21,145 nucleotides of DNA, from positions 1 through 21,145 of IMG/VR virus record IMGVR_UViG_3300045107_000887; one strand, 5' to 3'. A program made the translations under genes and the position numbers. Under the pieces are notes generated by a model that was given only the letters and a program-made list of their open reading frames with translations, ran no database searches and had not been told where the DNA came from. Positions within the stretch are counted from its first letter, which is position 1. Every line of letters starts with the position of its first letter. The stretch comes from a virus. Below are positions 6,127-13,712 of the stretch, one piece after another.

Positions 6127-7044
6127 TTGGACCAGGAGATCGCGACCAACCCGGTCGCCGGTGCCGACGCGCCTGCCCCGGGAGTCGCCGCCGACGCGCC
6201 GCAGGCGGCCGTCCGGGCCGGCGATGGAGCGCCGGACGCCATGTCCGACGCCGCGGCGGAAGCCGATGCCGGCGAGCCGGCCGCGGCCGACGAGAGCGAG
6301 GAGATCGAGCACGAGGGTCGGACCTACCGCGTGCCGAAGGCGCTGAAGGGCGCCTTCCTGATGCAGGCCGACTACACCCGCAAGACGCAGGAGCTGGCCG
6401 AGCAGCGCCGCGCGCTGGACTCGCAGCACGCGTTGGTGGAGCAGGAGGCCCGCTGGAACCGCGAGCACGCTGCCGAGATCGGCAGCCTCGTGGCGATGGA
6501 CGCCCGGCTGCAGCATTACGGCCGGGTCGACTGGCAGGCCTGGACGCAGCAGGACCCGGCGGCGGCGCAGGCTGCCTTCATCGACTACCAGCAGCTGCGC
6601 GACGCCCGTGCCGCCACGGCGCAGAGCCTGGCGCAGCGCGACGCCGGGCGGCGCGCCGCGCAGGAGCAGCAGCTCGAGGCGCGGCTCGCCGACGGCCACG
6701 CCCGGCTCGCCCGCGAGATCCCCGGCTGGGGTGCCGAGCTGCAGGGCAGGCTGGTCGAGTTCGGGGTCACGAACGGGCTCACCCGCGACGAGCTCGAGAA
6801 CGTCGCCGACCCGCGGCTCGTCCGCATCCTGCACAAGGCCTATCTCGGCGAGCAGATCCTCAACCAGCAGCGCGCCGCCGCGCGCCAGGCCACCCAACCG
6901 CCGCCGGCCCAGCCGGTGACCACCATCGCTGCCCGCAAGGCTCCGGTGCCGGTCTCCGCGTCCTCGCCGGCAAGCGACCGCCTCTCCGCCGACGAGTGGA
7001 TGCGGCGGCGCAACGCGGAGGTGGCGCGGCAGGGGCGGCGCTAG
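6127..7044 (+). CDS. Capsid scaffold protein (P22 gp8-like position)
   Basis: 305 aa from a TTG at 6127, chosen because a strong ribosome-binding site (AAAGGAGAAG) lies 5 nt before it. Residues 1-60 are acidic and Ala-rich. HEGRTYRVPKALKGAFLMQA and DYTRKTQELAEQRRALDSQH then form the start of a long, charged, mostly helical body with many Gln and Ala. The C-terminus, DEWMRRRNAEVARQGRR, is basic, as expected for the coat-binding end of scaffold proteins. Its length is almost that of P22 gp8 (303 aa), and it lies directly upstream of the coat gene. Identity rests on position, composition and these motifs. Confidence 0.82.
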   Translation: MDQEIATNPVAGADAPAPGVAADAPQAAVRAGDGAPDAMSDAAAEADAGEPAAADESEEIEHEGRTYRVPKALKGAFLMQADYTRKTQELAEQRRALDSQHALVEQEARWNREHAAEIGSLVAMDARLQHYGRVDWQAWTQQDPAAAQAAFIDYQQLRDARAATAQSLAQRDAGRRAAQEQQLEARLADGHARLAREIPGWGAELQGRLVEFGVTNGLTRDELENVADPRLVRILHKAYLGEQILNQQRAAARQATQPPPAQPVTTIAARKAPVPVSASSPASDRLSADEWMRRRNAEVARQGRR

Positions 7045-7063
7045 GAGAAACCCCTATCCGGCG

Positions 7064-7081
7064 GCCGGGCGGTAGCCCGGC
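7064..7081 (+). promoter_or_regulatory. Hairpin just upstream of the coat gene ribosome-binding site
   Basis: GCCGGGC (7064-7070) and GCCCGGC (7075-7081) form a perfect 7-bp stem with a GGTA loop, 3 nt ahead of the GAGGAG ribosome-binding site of the coat gene. There is no T-run. It could shield the 5' end of a processed coat message, or partly uncouple coat from scaffold expression (inference). Confidence 0.4.
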
Positions 7082-7097
7082 TCCGAGGAGATCCCTC

Positions 7098-8279
7098 ATG
7101 GCCAACACGATCCTCACCCCCACCATGGTGACGCGCGAGGCGCTGCGCATCCTGCACCAGAAGCTGAACTTCGTCGGCTCGATCAACCGGCAGTACGACG
7201 ACAGCTTCGCCAAGCAGGGCGCCAAGATCGGCGACACCCTGAAGATCCGGCTGCCCAACCAGTACACCGTGCGCTCCGGCGCGACGCTCTCGGCGCAGGA
7301 CACCACAGAGACCTCGGTCAGCCTGCAGGTCGGCACCCAGAAGGGCGTCGACCTCAACTTCACCAGCGTCGACCTCACCCTGTCGCTGGACGACTTCTCC
7401 AAGCGCATCCTCAACCCGGCCATGGCGGTGCTGGCGGCCAACATCGAGGCCGACGCCATGGTCATGTTCAAGGACGTCTACCAGCAGGTGAACAACATCG
7501 GCGCGGCGGCGACCTTCAGCAAGCTGCTGCAGGGCCGCAAGCTGCTGCAGGACGCGCTGGCCCCGGGCAACGACCGCACCGCCAACCTCAACACCCAGGA
7601 CAATGTCGACCTGGTCGACGCGCTGAAGGGCCTGTTCCAGGACCAGACCTCGCTCTCCCGCCAGTACAAGGAGGGCCTGATGGGCCACACGGCGGGGTTC
7701 GACTTCTTCGAGAACACGCTGTGGCCGAAGTTCACCTCCGGCACCGACGCCAACAACTGCACGGTGAACGGCGCCACCCAGACCGGCGCGTCGATCACCA
7801 TCGCCAACGGCTCGAGCAAGACCTTCAAGCAGGGCGACATCGTCACCTTCGCCGGCTGCAACCGGGTCCATCCCGAGACCAAGGCCGACACCGGCGTGCT
7901 GCAGACCTTCGTCGTCACCGCCGACGTCAGCGCCGGCGGCACGACGATGACCATCAGCCCGAGCATCGTCACCTCGGGCGCGACGCAGAACGTCGCGGCC
8001 TCGCCGACCAACGGCGGCACCGTGACCAAGCAGGGCGGCGCCTCGGCGGTCTACGGCATCTCGCTGCTCTACCAGCAGGACGCCTTCGCCTTCGCGACGG
8101 CCGACCTGGTGATGCCGCAGGGCGTCGATTTCTGCGCGCGCGAGGTGCAGGACGGCATCAGCATGCGCATCGTGCGGATGTACGACATCAACAACGACAA
8201 GTTCCCGTGCCGTCTCGACGTGCTCTACGGGTACAAGACCATCCGCGCCCAGCTCGCCTGCCGCTTCGCGAACAACTGA
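7098..8279 (+). CDS. P22-type major capsid (coat) protein
   Basis: 393 aa. The N-terminal region resembles the P22 gp5 family: ANTILTPTMVTREALRILHQ, VGSINRQYDDSFAK, GDTLKIRLPNQYTVRSGATL and DLTLSLDDFSKRILNPAM. About residues 215-315 form a Ser/Thr/Gly-rich beta stretch (GASITIANGSSKTFKQGDIV and following), equivalent in place to the inserted I-domain of P22 coat. The C-terminus returns to the HK97-like core with DGISMRIVRMYDINNDKFPC and a final YGYKTIRAQLACRF. A GAGGAG ribosome-binding site stands 7 nt before the ATG, which fixes the start although the frame is open further upstream. It assembles the capsid shell around the scaffold. Confidence 0.93.
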   Translation: MANTILTPTMVTREALRILHQKLNFVGSINRQYDDSFAKQGAKIGDTLKIRLPNQYTVRSGATLSAQDTTETSVSLQVGTQKGVDLNFTSVDLTLSLDDFSKRILNPAMAVLAANIEADAMVMFKDVYQQVNNIGAAATFSKLLQGRKLLQDALAPGNDRTANLNTQDNVDLVDALKGLFQDQTSLSRQYKEGLMGHTAGFDFFENTLWPKFTSGTDANNCTVNGATQTGASITIANGSSKTFKQGDIVTFAGCNRVHPETKADTGVLQTFVVTADVSAGGTTMTISPSIVTSGATQNVAASPTNGGTVTKQGGASAVYGISLLYQQDAFAFATADLVMPQGVDFCAREVQDGISMRIVRMYDINNDKFPCRLDVLYGYKTIRAQLACRFANN

Positions 8280-8282
8280 TTC

Positions 8283-8369
8283 GGAGGACAGGGATCGGGG
8301 ATCAGGGATCAGATCCCTGGCCCTGATCCGCTGCCCTCTGATCCCTGATCCCTGACCTCTGACCTCTGG
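8283..8369 (+). repeat. Heptamer repeats in both orientations with a 16-bp perfect hairpin
   Basis: This gap carries units of the terL-portal family on both strands: GAGGACA, GGGATCG, GGGATCA, GGGATCA forward, then TGATCCC, TGATCCC, TGACCTC, TGACCTC as reverse units. GGGATCAGGGATCAGA (8298-8313) and TCTGATCCCTGATCCC (8337-8352) are exact inverted copies. One G-U and two more pairs extend the stem to about 19 bp, closing a 23-nt loop. It stands between the coat stop and the next start. There is no U-tract. It may protect the 3' end of the coat message or reduce read-through. Confidence 0.85.
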
Positions 8370-8376
8370 AGATCCC

Positions 8377-8685
8377 ATGGGCGTCCTCACCCGCGAGCAC
8401 CGGATGGGCGTGATCGCCGTGTCGATCGACGTTGCCTCGGTCGCCGCCAACACCACCGCCGAGCAGAGCTTCGCCGTCGCCGGCCTCACCACCGACATGT
8501 TCGTCGCGGTCAGCAAGCCGTCGGCCAGCGCCGGGCTCGGCATCTGCAACGCGCGGGTCAGCGCCGCCGGCACGCTGGCGCTGACCTTCAACAACAACAC
8601 CGCCGCGCCGATCGACCCGGCGGCCGAGACCTACCTGGTCTTCTGGCTGAAGCCGGAGTCGCTCGACGCCGCGGTGCGGCTCTAG
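8377..8685 (+). CDS. Small beta-rich capsid-associated protein (decoration-like)
   Basis: 102 aa. The chain IDVASVAANTTAEQSFAVAG, KPSASAGLGICNARVSAAGT, LALTFNNNTAAPIDPAAETY alternates short beta strands and turns. It matches a small protein often encoded directly after the coat gene in phages of this kind, thought to be a virion surface or decoration protein. GGAG lies 6 nt before the ATG. It is separated from coat by the hairpin-forming repeat. Function is inferred from position and resemblance. Confidence 0.6.
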   Translation: MGVLTREHRMGVIAVSIDVASVAANTTAEQSFAVAGLTTDMFVAVSKPSASAGLGICNARVSAAGTLALTFNNNTAAPIDPAAETYLVFWLKPESLDAAVRL

Positions 8686-8687
8686 CC

Positions 8688-8948
8688 ATGGCGTTGCTGC
8701 ACGCCTGGCAGCGCGACGAGCGAGGCGGGCTCCGGCGCCGCACCTTCGACCACGCGGCGATCCCGCCCGGCTGGTACGACGCACCCGACAAGGTGCCGCC
8801 GCTGACGGTGCCGGATTGGGCCGAGCAGACCTTCAGCGCGCGCGTGCCCGAGCCGGCGGCGGCGTTGCCCGAGCCCGGCCCCGCGCCCGCGCCGGTCGCC
8901 GAGCGGTTGCCGGTGCGGCGCCGGGCGGGGCGGGCGCGGAAGAGGTAG
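8688..8948 (+). CDS. Hypothetical small proline/arginine-rich phage protein
   Basis: 86 aa, starting 2 nt after the previous stop and ending 3 nt before the adaptor gene. The N-terminal half includes FDHAAIPPGWYDAPDKVPPL, and the C-terminal half is Pro/Ala-rich and ends in basic residues (RRRAGRARKR). Short proteins of this pattern, with a 'PPGWY/WfdsP' motif, are frequent in head operons between coat and adaptor. No defined role is known to me. Confidence 0.6.
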   Translation: MALLHAWQRDERGGLRRRTFDHAAIPPGWYDAPDKVPPLTVPDWAEQTFSARVPEPAAALPEPGPAPAPVAERLPVRRRAGRARKR

Positions 8949-8951
8949 GCG

Positions 8952-9614
8952 ATGGCCAACGACTACGCGCAGCTCCAGGCGCGCATCGCCGACGAGGTGA
9001 TGCGCAGCGACCTGACCAGCCAGATCGCCTATGCGATCGCCGACGCGATCCGGCACTACGAGCGCCGGCGCTTCTACTTCAACCAGAAGGTGGCGAGCTT
9101 CGCCACCGTCGCCGGCCAGGAGTACTACGGCGCCAGCGATCTCGCCGACATCCCGAGCCTGGTCGCGATCGACGACATGAAGATCCTGATCGACACGGCG
9201 ACCTATGCGCTGACGCCGATGGATTTCGGGACGATGGACGGGCTGCAGACCGGGGCGGTGAAGGCCGACCCGCTGTCCTACGCCTACTACGCGCAGCAGA
9301 TCCGGCTCTACCCGATGCCGAGCGGGGTGCGGACCATCACCATGGCCTACGTCTGCCGGCTCAGCACGCTCAGCAGCGGCAGCGACGCCAACGCCTGGAC
9401 GACCGACGCCGAGACGCTGATCCGCCAGCGGGCCAAGCGCATGCTCAACCTCGACGTCGTCAAGGACGACGCCGAGGCGGCGCGCGCCGGGCAGCTCGAG
9501 GCCGAGGCGCTGGCCGAGCTGCTCGCCGAGACGCGGCGGCGGATCAGCGACGGCGTGCTGCGCACCGACCTGCCGCAGCGCCGGCAGCGGTTCAACATCG
9601 TGGCGGGGTGGTAG
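8952..9614 (+). CDS. Head-tail adaptor protein (P22 gp4-like)
   Basis: 220 aa. The N-terminal helical part, YAQLQARIADEVMRSDLTSQ followed by IAYAIADAIRHYERRRFYFN, and the mid part DPLSYAYYAQQIRLYPMPS followed by ITMAYVCRL, are typical of the phage adaptor family that binds under the portal ring. The C-terminus is a long helix rich in Glu and Arg ending NIVAGW. The position after the coat block and before the gp10-like gene is that of P22 gene 4. P22 gp4 also has peptidoglycan-cleaving activity; no catalytic residues could be assigned here. Confidence 0.82.
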   Translation: MANDYAQLQARIADEVMRSDLTSQIAYAIADAIRHYERRRFYFNQKVASFATVAGQEYYGASDLADIPSLVAIDDMKILIDTATYALTPMDFGTMDGLQTGAVKADPLSYAYYAQQIRLYPMPSGVRTITMAYVCRLSTLSSGSDANAWTTDAETLIRQRAKRMLNLDVVKDDAEAARAGQLEAEALAELLAETRRRISDGVLRTDLPQRRQRFNIVAGW

Positions 9615-9617
9615 GCG

Positions 9618-11669
9618 ATGCCGCTCGACGCCCCCGTCACCGACTGGACGCCCGACCTCAGCGACTTCGCGGGCGGCGGCGGGGAGGCGCTCAACGTCAT
9701 CCCCGGCAGCCGCAGCTACCGGCCGCTGAAGGCGTTCGCCGCCTACAGCACGACGCCGCTGTCGGCGCGCTGCCAGGGCGCCGCCTATTTCCGCGACACC
9801 AACGGCAATGCCCGCATCTATGCGGGCGACGCGACCAAGCTCTACCTGCTGTCGAGCGCGAGCTGGACCGACGCCAGCCGGACCAGCGGCGGCGCCTATG
9901 CCGTGGGCGCCGACGACCAGGTCGACTTCGCGCAGTTCGGCACGCTCTGCATCTCCTGCAACGGCACCGACACGCCGCAGAAGATCACCATCGACAGCGG
10001 CAGCAACTTCGCGGCACTCGGCGGCACGCCGCCCGCCGGCCCGCGCTTCGTCGAGGTGATGGGCGACTTCGTGGTGTTCGGCCGGCTGGCGGCCAACAAG
10101 CTCAAGGTGCAGTGGTCGGCGATCAACAACGCCGAGGACTATGTCGCGAGCGCGACGACGCAGAGCGACAGCCAGATCGTCCCGGACGGCGGCGACATCA
10201 CCGGCCTGATCGGCTACGAGTATGGCGGCCTGGTGTTCCAGGAGCGCGCCATCCGGCGGATGGACTATATCGGCTCGCCGATCATCTTCAGCTTCAAGAA
10301 GATCGCGACCGACATCGGCGCGACCATCCCCGGCAGCGTCGCCGGCTTCGCCGACCGCGCCTTCTTCTGCCACCGCTCCGGCTTCTTCATGGTGGTCGGC
10401 GGCCAGGCCATCGTGCCGATCGGCGCCGAGAAGGTCGACCAGACCTTCTGGGGATCGGGCACCGACGCCCTCGACACCACGACCCTGACGCGGGTCTCGG
10501 CGGCGATCGATCCGGTCAACAAGGTCTACGGCATCCTCTATTGCGGGCTGGGCACCGGCCATGGCGGCGTGCCGAACCGGCTGCTGATCTTCCACTGGGA
10601 CACCGGCCGCTGGAGCCATGCGCAGCCGGGCGGCCTCGAGCTGGTGTTCTCGGGCAGCAGCCAGACCGGCTGGACGCTCGACAGCCTCGACGAGTACAAC
10701 GCCGGCATCAACCTGCTGAGCTACACCAGCAGCTTCGCCAACGCGGCTTGGACCAAGACGCGGTGCAGCATCGTCGCCGGCCAGGCCGACCCGGCCGGCG
10801 GCCGGTCGGCCGGCAAGCTGGTCGAGGATGCCTCCACCGGCAGCCACAAGGCGGTGCAGGCCATCGCCAAGGCGGCGAGCAGCATCAGCTATTGCGCCTC
10901 GGTCTACATGAAGGCGGCGGGGCGGACGCAGGGCTATATCGAGGTCGACAACGGCTCGGGCGCCAGCGGGATCTCGTGCAACTACGACCTGTCGGCGGGG
11001 ACGGCCTCCGGCGCGGGCGCGTTCGGCAGCGGGTTCAGCCTGATCTCGGCCGGCACGGTCAGCATCGGCTCGGGCTGGTGGCGCTGCTACCTGACCTTCA
11101 CCAGCGACGCCGACACGGCGCTCTCCTGCATCCTGGCGCCGCTGGTCGGCGGCGCGGTCAGCTACCTCGGCGACGGGTCGAGCGGGATCCTGCTCTATGG
11201 CGCGCAGATCGAGGCCAGCGGCACCTCGCCCTCGGCCTACGCGCCAGTGCCGATGACCATCGACGCGCTGCCCTTCTCGCTCGACAGCGTGGTCTGGTCG
11301 GGCGTGCCGCAGCCGCTGTTCGCCGGCTTCAACGGCAGCCACAACCTCGGCTTCTTCAACGGCAGCAACCTGGCCGCGACGGTCGAGACCAGCGAGCAGG
11401 AGCTGTTCCCCGGGCAGCGCGCGATCCTGACCAGCGTGCGGCCGATGGTGGACGGGTCGGCGACGCCGAGCGTGGCGATCGGCTGGCGCAACCGGCTGCA
11501 GGACGCGGTGACCTACGGCAGCGCGGTCGCGGCCGACGGCTGGGGCTACACGCGGCAGCGGGTGAACGGGCGCTATCTGCGCGGCCAGATCACCATCCCG
11601 GCGGCGGCCGACTGGTCGCACTGCCTGGGGCTCGACGACGTGCAGGCCGTGCCGGCCGGGAGGCGATGA
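9618..11669 (+). CDS. P22 gp10-like tail-closure (DNA stabilisation) protein with inserted lectin-like module
   Basis: 683 aa. Repeated beta-propeller-like strands run from residue 30 to about 350, for example ARIYAGDATKLYLLSSASWT, RFVEVMGDFVVFG, GFADRAFFCHRSGFFMVVGG and NRLLIFHWDTGRWSHAQPGG. They resemble the packaged-DNA stabilisation family that seals the tail channel. The last part, DALPFSLDSVVWSGVPQPLF followed by HNLGFFNGSNLAATVET, belongs to the same family. Between them, residues about 364-542 form an extra jelly-roll-like domain (NLLSYTSSFANAAWT and KLVEDASTGSHKAV; end GAQIEASGTSPSAYAP). The stop overlaps the next start in ATGA. Confidence 0.82.
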   Translation: MPLDAPVTDWTPDLSDFAGGGGEALNVIPGSRSYRPLKAFAAYSTTPLSARCQGAAYFRDTNGNARIYAGDATKLYLLSSASWTDASRTSGGAYAVGADDQVDFAQFGTLCISCNGTDTPQKITIDSGSNFAALGGTPPAGPRFVEVMGDFVVFGRLAANKLKVQWSAINNAEDYVASATTQSDSQIVPDGGDITGLIGYEYGGLVFQERAIRRMDYIGSPIIFSFKKIATDIGATIPGSVAGFADRAFFCHRSGFFMVVGGQAIVPIGAEKVDQTFWGSGTDALDTTTLTRVSAAIDPVNKVYGILYCGLGTGHGGVPNRLLIFHWDTGRWSHAQPGGLELVFSGSSQTGWTLDSLDEYNAGINLLSYTSSFANAAWTKTRCSIVAGQADPAGGRSAGKLVEDASTGSHKAVQAIAKAASSISYCASVYMKAAGRTQGYIEVDNGSGASGISCNYDLSAGTASGAGAFGSGFSLISAGTVSIGSGWWRCYLTFTSDADTALSCILAPLVGGAVSYLGDGSSGILLYGAQIEASGTSPSAYAPVPMTIDALPFSLDSVVWSGVPQPLFAGFNGSHNLGFFNGSNLAATVETSEQELFPGQRAILTSVRPMVDGSATPSVAIGWRNRLQDAVTYGSAVAADGWGYTRQRVNGRYLRGQITIPAAADWSHCLGLDDVQAVPAGRR

Positions 11670-12028
11670 TGCCGATCAGCGACCGCCACGACCGGCGCCA
11701 CATCGCACCGCTGCTCGCGCCGCACTTCCCGGACATGGCCGGAGCCGGCAGCGAGGAGTGGCAGCACTTCCTCAACGCGCTGACCGGCGTCGCGGTCGAC
11801 GACACGCAGGAGAATGCCGCGGCGTTCGACCTGTGGCGCCAGGCGCTCGCCCGGCAGGGCTACGAGGGCGTCTGGAGCACCACGCCGCAGCAGGCGGCCG
11901 AGATCAAGGCGCGGATGGAGAGGAAGGCCAGGGCGGCGCGGGACTGGCGCGAGCAGCAGGAGGCGGCCACCCGGGCCGAGGTCGATCGGCTCGCCGGGCT
12001 CGGGCTGCAGCCGCGGGCGGCCGGCTGA
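11666..12028 (+). CDS. Hypothetical helical phage protein
   Basis: 120 aa (119 aa if the ATG at 11669 is used). The N-terminal half is EEWQHFLNALTGVAVDDTQE plus flanks. The C-terminal half, about residues 75-115, is a charged, probably coiled-coil helix (AAEIKARMERKARAARDWRE). The start overlaps the stop of the gp10-like gene and the stop overlaps the next ATG (TGATG), so translation is coupled on both sides. In the P22 order this spot precedes the ejection genes, but I recognise no family. Confidence 0.6.
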   Translation: MMPISDRHDRRHIAPLLAPHFPDMAGAGSEEWQHFLNALTGVAVDDTQENAAAFDLWRQALARQGYEGVWSTTPQQAAEIKARMERKARAARDWREQQEAATRAEVDRLAGLGLQPRAAG

Positions 12029-12360
12029 TGGCGACCGGCTTCCTCGGCCTGCCGACCGCGCTCGAGCTGTCGCGCGACAGCCTGCGGCGCATCGCGACGG
12101 TGGTGAACGGCATCCTGGCGGGCAAGACCAACAACGTCGCGACGATCACCTGCACCGCCGGCGCGACGAGCACGACGATCAACGATCCGCGCATCGGCCC
12201 GAGCAGTGCCATGCCGCTCGAGGCGACGACGGCCAACGCGGCGGCCGAGCTCGGCAACGGGACGGCCTGGTGGTCGAGCAAGGGCAAGCAGACGGCGACG
12301 CTGACCCACGCCAACGCGGTCAGCGTCGATCGCACCTTCCGGTTTCCGATCATCGGCTGA
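12028..12360 (+). CDS. Small beta-rich phage virion protein (parent of the fossil at 3714)
   Basis: 110 aa. An N-terminal helix, ALELSRDSLRRIATVVNGI, is followed by a beta-rich domain with NVATITCTAGATSTTIND, PRIGPSSAM, TAWWSSKGKQTATLTHANAV and a final RTFRFPIIG. This pattern of 'T(V)xDPRxGxxS ... LTHANxxxxDRTFxYxIIG' is frequent in small proteins or domain ends near the tail genes of podo- and siphoviruses and is probably structural. Its 3' half also exists as a decayed copy at 3714-3904, in both cases directly followed by a gene with the RSRGLL leader. Confidence 0.7.
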   Translation: MATGFLGLPTALELSRDSLRRIATVVNGILAGKTNNVATITCTAGATSTTINDPRIGPSSAMPLEATTANAAAELGNGTAWWSSKGKQTATLTHANAVSVDRTFRFPIIG

Positions 12361-12364
12361 CGTC

Positions 12365-13336
12365 ATGGGCGGCTTGCAGCGGCGCAGCGCGGGCCGCACG
12401 GCGGAGCCGTGGCCTGCTGACGAGCGGCAGCGCCGATCCGCCGCCGGCGCCGCCAGCTCCCGCACCGGCCCAGCAGATGGAGGCCGATCGTCTCCGCCGC
12501 CGGCGGGCGATGTGGGAGGCGGGATGGGCGGCCGGGGCCGATCCCCTCGGGGTGATCGCCGACACCTATGCCGGCGAGTACGGCATCCCCGACGCGACGC
12601 TCGACCAATGGTTCGGCGGCCCCGGCGAGGGCGGCCTCGGCAGCGCCGCGCTCAAGAGCGTCACCGAGGCGGGCGACGCCGTGCTGCGGACGGCCAGCCT
12701 GCCCTTCGCGCTGGGCGCGGATGCGATCGCGAGCCTGACGTCGGACGATCCGGAGAAGGTCGCGGAACAGCGCCACGCGCTGCTCTCCTTGCCGCCCTTT
12801 CCAGGCGAGATGCCGCCGGCGGCCGGCATCGCGCGTGAGGCGGTGGTCGGCCGGGCGCTCGACTCGGGGCTGTCGGGCGCGATTCCGCGCCGGGCCGCGG
12901 CGACCGTCGCCGGGATGCGCCGGCCGCCGGACGGCATCACCGTGGCGCAGATCGGGACTGGCGACTTCGGACCGATCTATCGGCATCCAGGGAGCTGGGC
13001 CGACGTGGTGAAGGGGCTGACGCAAGTTGGAATGGGAGAGGGTTCAGGGAGCCCTCAGCCATCCGGCGATTTCCGATCCGATCGACGTGGTCTGGGGCAT
13101 ACCGGGCAGCGGCCGTGGCGACGGATACGGCCTTTCGAAGCTTGTCCGCTAATCATCCAGAGGTGCTGCGGGACCTCCCCGTCATACTTCAATCGATGCA
13201 GGTGAGGTCGATATCTCCGAATCGCATCAAGCTCGAGAGCGCCACGCACAATGCGGCGGTGTCGCTTGATTGGTACGGAAAGCGGAAAACGTGGCTTTTA
13301 ACGGCCTTTCAAAAGATGTTGCCGTCGATGCCGTAG
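12365..13336 (+). pseudogene. Broken phage effector with C-terminal Barnase-EndoU-ColicinE5/D-RelE-like nuclease domain
   Basis: The homologous ATG at 12365 is out of frame with the leader AARRSRGLLTSG, which is read in the main frame (to about 13020; ATG at 12477 is an internal start). The main frame runs through a Pro/Arg-rich part, a helical middle and GDFGPIYRHPGSWADVVKGL. The nuclease domain then moves to a second frame (LSHPAISDPIDVVWGIPGSG, then DGYGLSKLV). It ends in a third frame (NHPEVLRDLPVILQSM, NRIKLESATHNAAVSLDW, GKRKTWLLTAF). Joined, these form a near-complete domain of the phage Barnase-EndoU-like family, with the hallmark HPEV, ESATHxAAVxLDW and KTWLLTAF. Three frame breaks mean it cannot make the full protein unless the assembly has errors. 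Confidence 0.75.
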
Positions 13337-13712
13337 TATGATGAGGGCTTCGATTTCCGGCGGACTCTTCCTCCGCCGCGGCGACATGCGAAAAATATAG
13401 GCGATAGCTGAAGCGTTCAACAACTGCTACGCGATCACGGCGGAGCGCGGGAACGGCGCCTTGCACCATTGCCCGCTTGCTAGCTCGACCGGCGGCACCG
13501 ATCTTGCGGCCAGGCAAGCGCTTCCGCCCTGCAGCCAAGCCGACCGCGCGCATCGGCCGCTGCTGGTGACACCGCAGCCGGGGAGGGGGCGGCGGCAGTC
13601 AAGGCGCAATCGCCGCCAGGCCGCGTCGTCCCGCATCCGATAGCCACAACCATGCCGCGCGGCGCCCGATGGGTGCGGGCGCGGCTCTTCTCGCATCGGG
13701 AGGCCCATCCCC
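13337..13712. other. 376-nt gap without a recognisable gene
   Basis: The gap lies between the end of the broken nuclease and the ATG at 13713. Plus-strand frames are short (the longest obvious one, MMRASISGGLFLRRGDMRKI, is 20 aa) and minus-strand frames show no family pattern. The left half is noticeably less GC-rich than the surroundings, for example around GCGAAAAATATAGGCG at 13388-13403. No clear promoter or terminator was found. The last 30 nt hold the GGGAGG ribosome-binding site of the next gene. Confidence 0.6.

Noticed and set aside
1544-8369. Heptamer arrays as CRISPR-like repeats
   Set aside because: Units are 7 nt, contiguous and without spacers, and no cas gene is nearby.
8682-11621. 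979-aa open frame on the minus strand opposite the adaptor and gp10-like genes
   Set aside because: Same low-information Arg/Ala/Gly/His composition; the plus strand here encodes recognised phage proteins with good spacing and starts.
8816-11665. Long plus-strand frame running into the gene at 11666-12028
   Set aside because: Only the last 120 codons make a sensible protein; the upstream part is an off-frame reading of the adaptor and gp10-like genes, rich in Arg and Gln.
3714-12360. Diversity-generating retroelement (template and variable repeat) as the reason for the duplicated 3' end
   Set aside because: There is no reverse transcriptase, differences are spread over all bases with indels and not limited to adenines, and one copy is frameshifted.
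12665-13336. Programmed frameshifting as the explanation for the three-frame nuclease
   Set aside because: At least two shifts in the nuclease plus one at the leader would be needed, and I saw no convincing slippery heptamer with a downstream hairpin at the breaks. Decay or sequencing indels are simpler. Kept only as a test.
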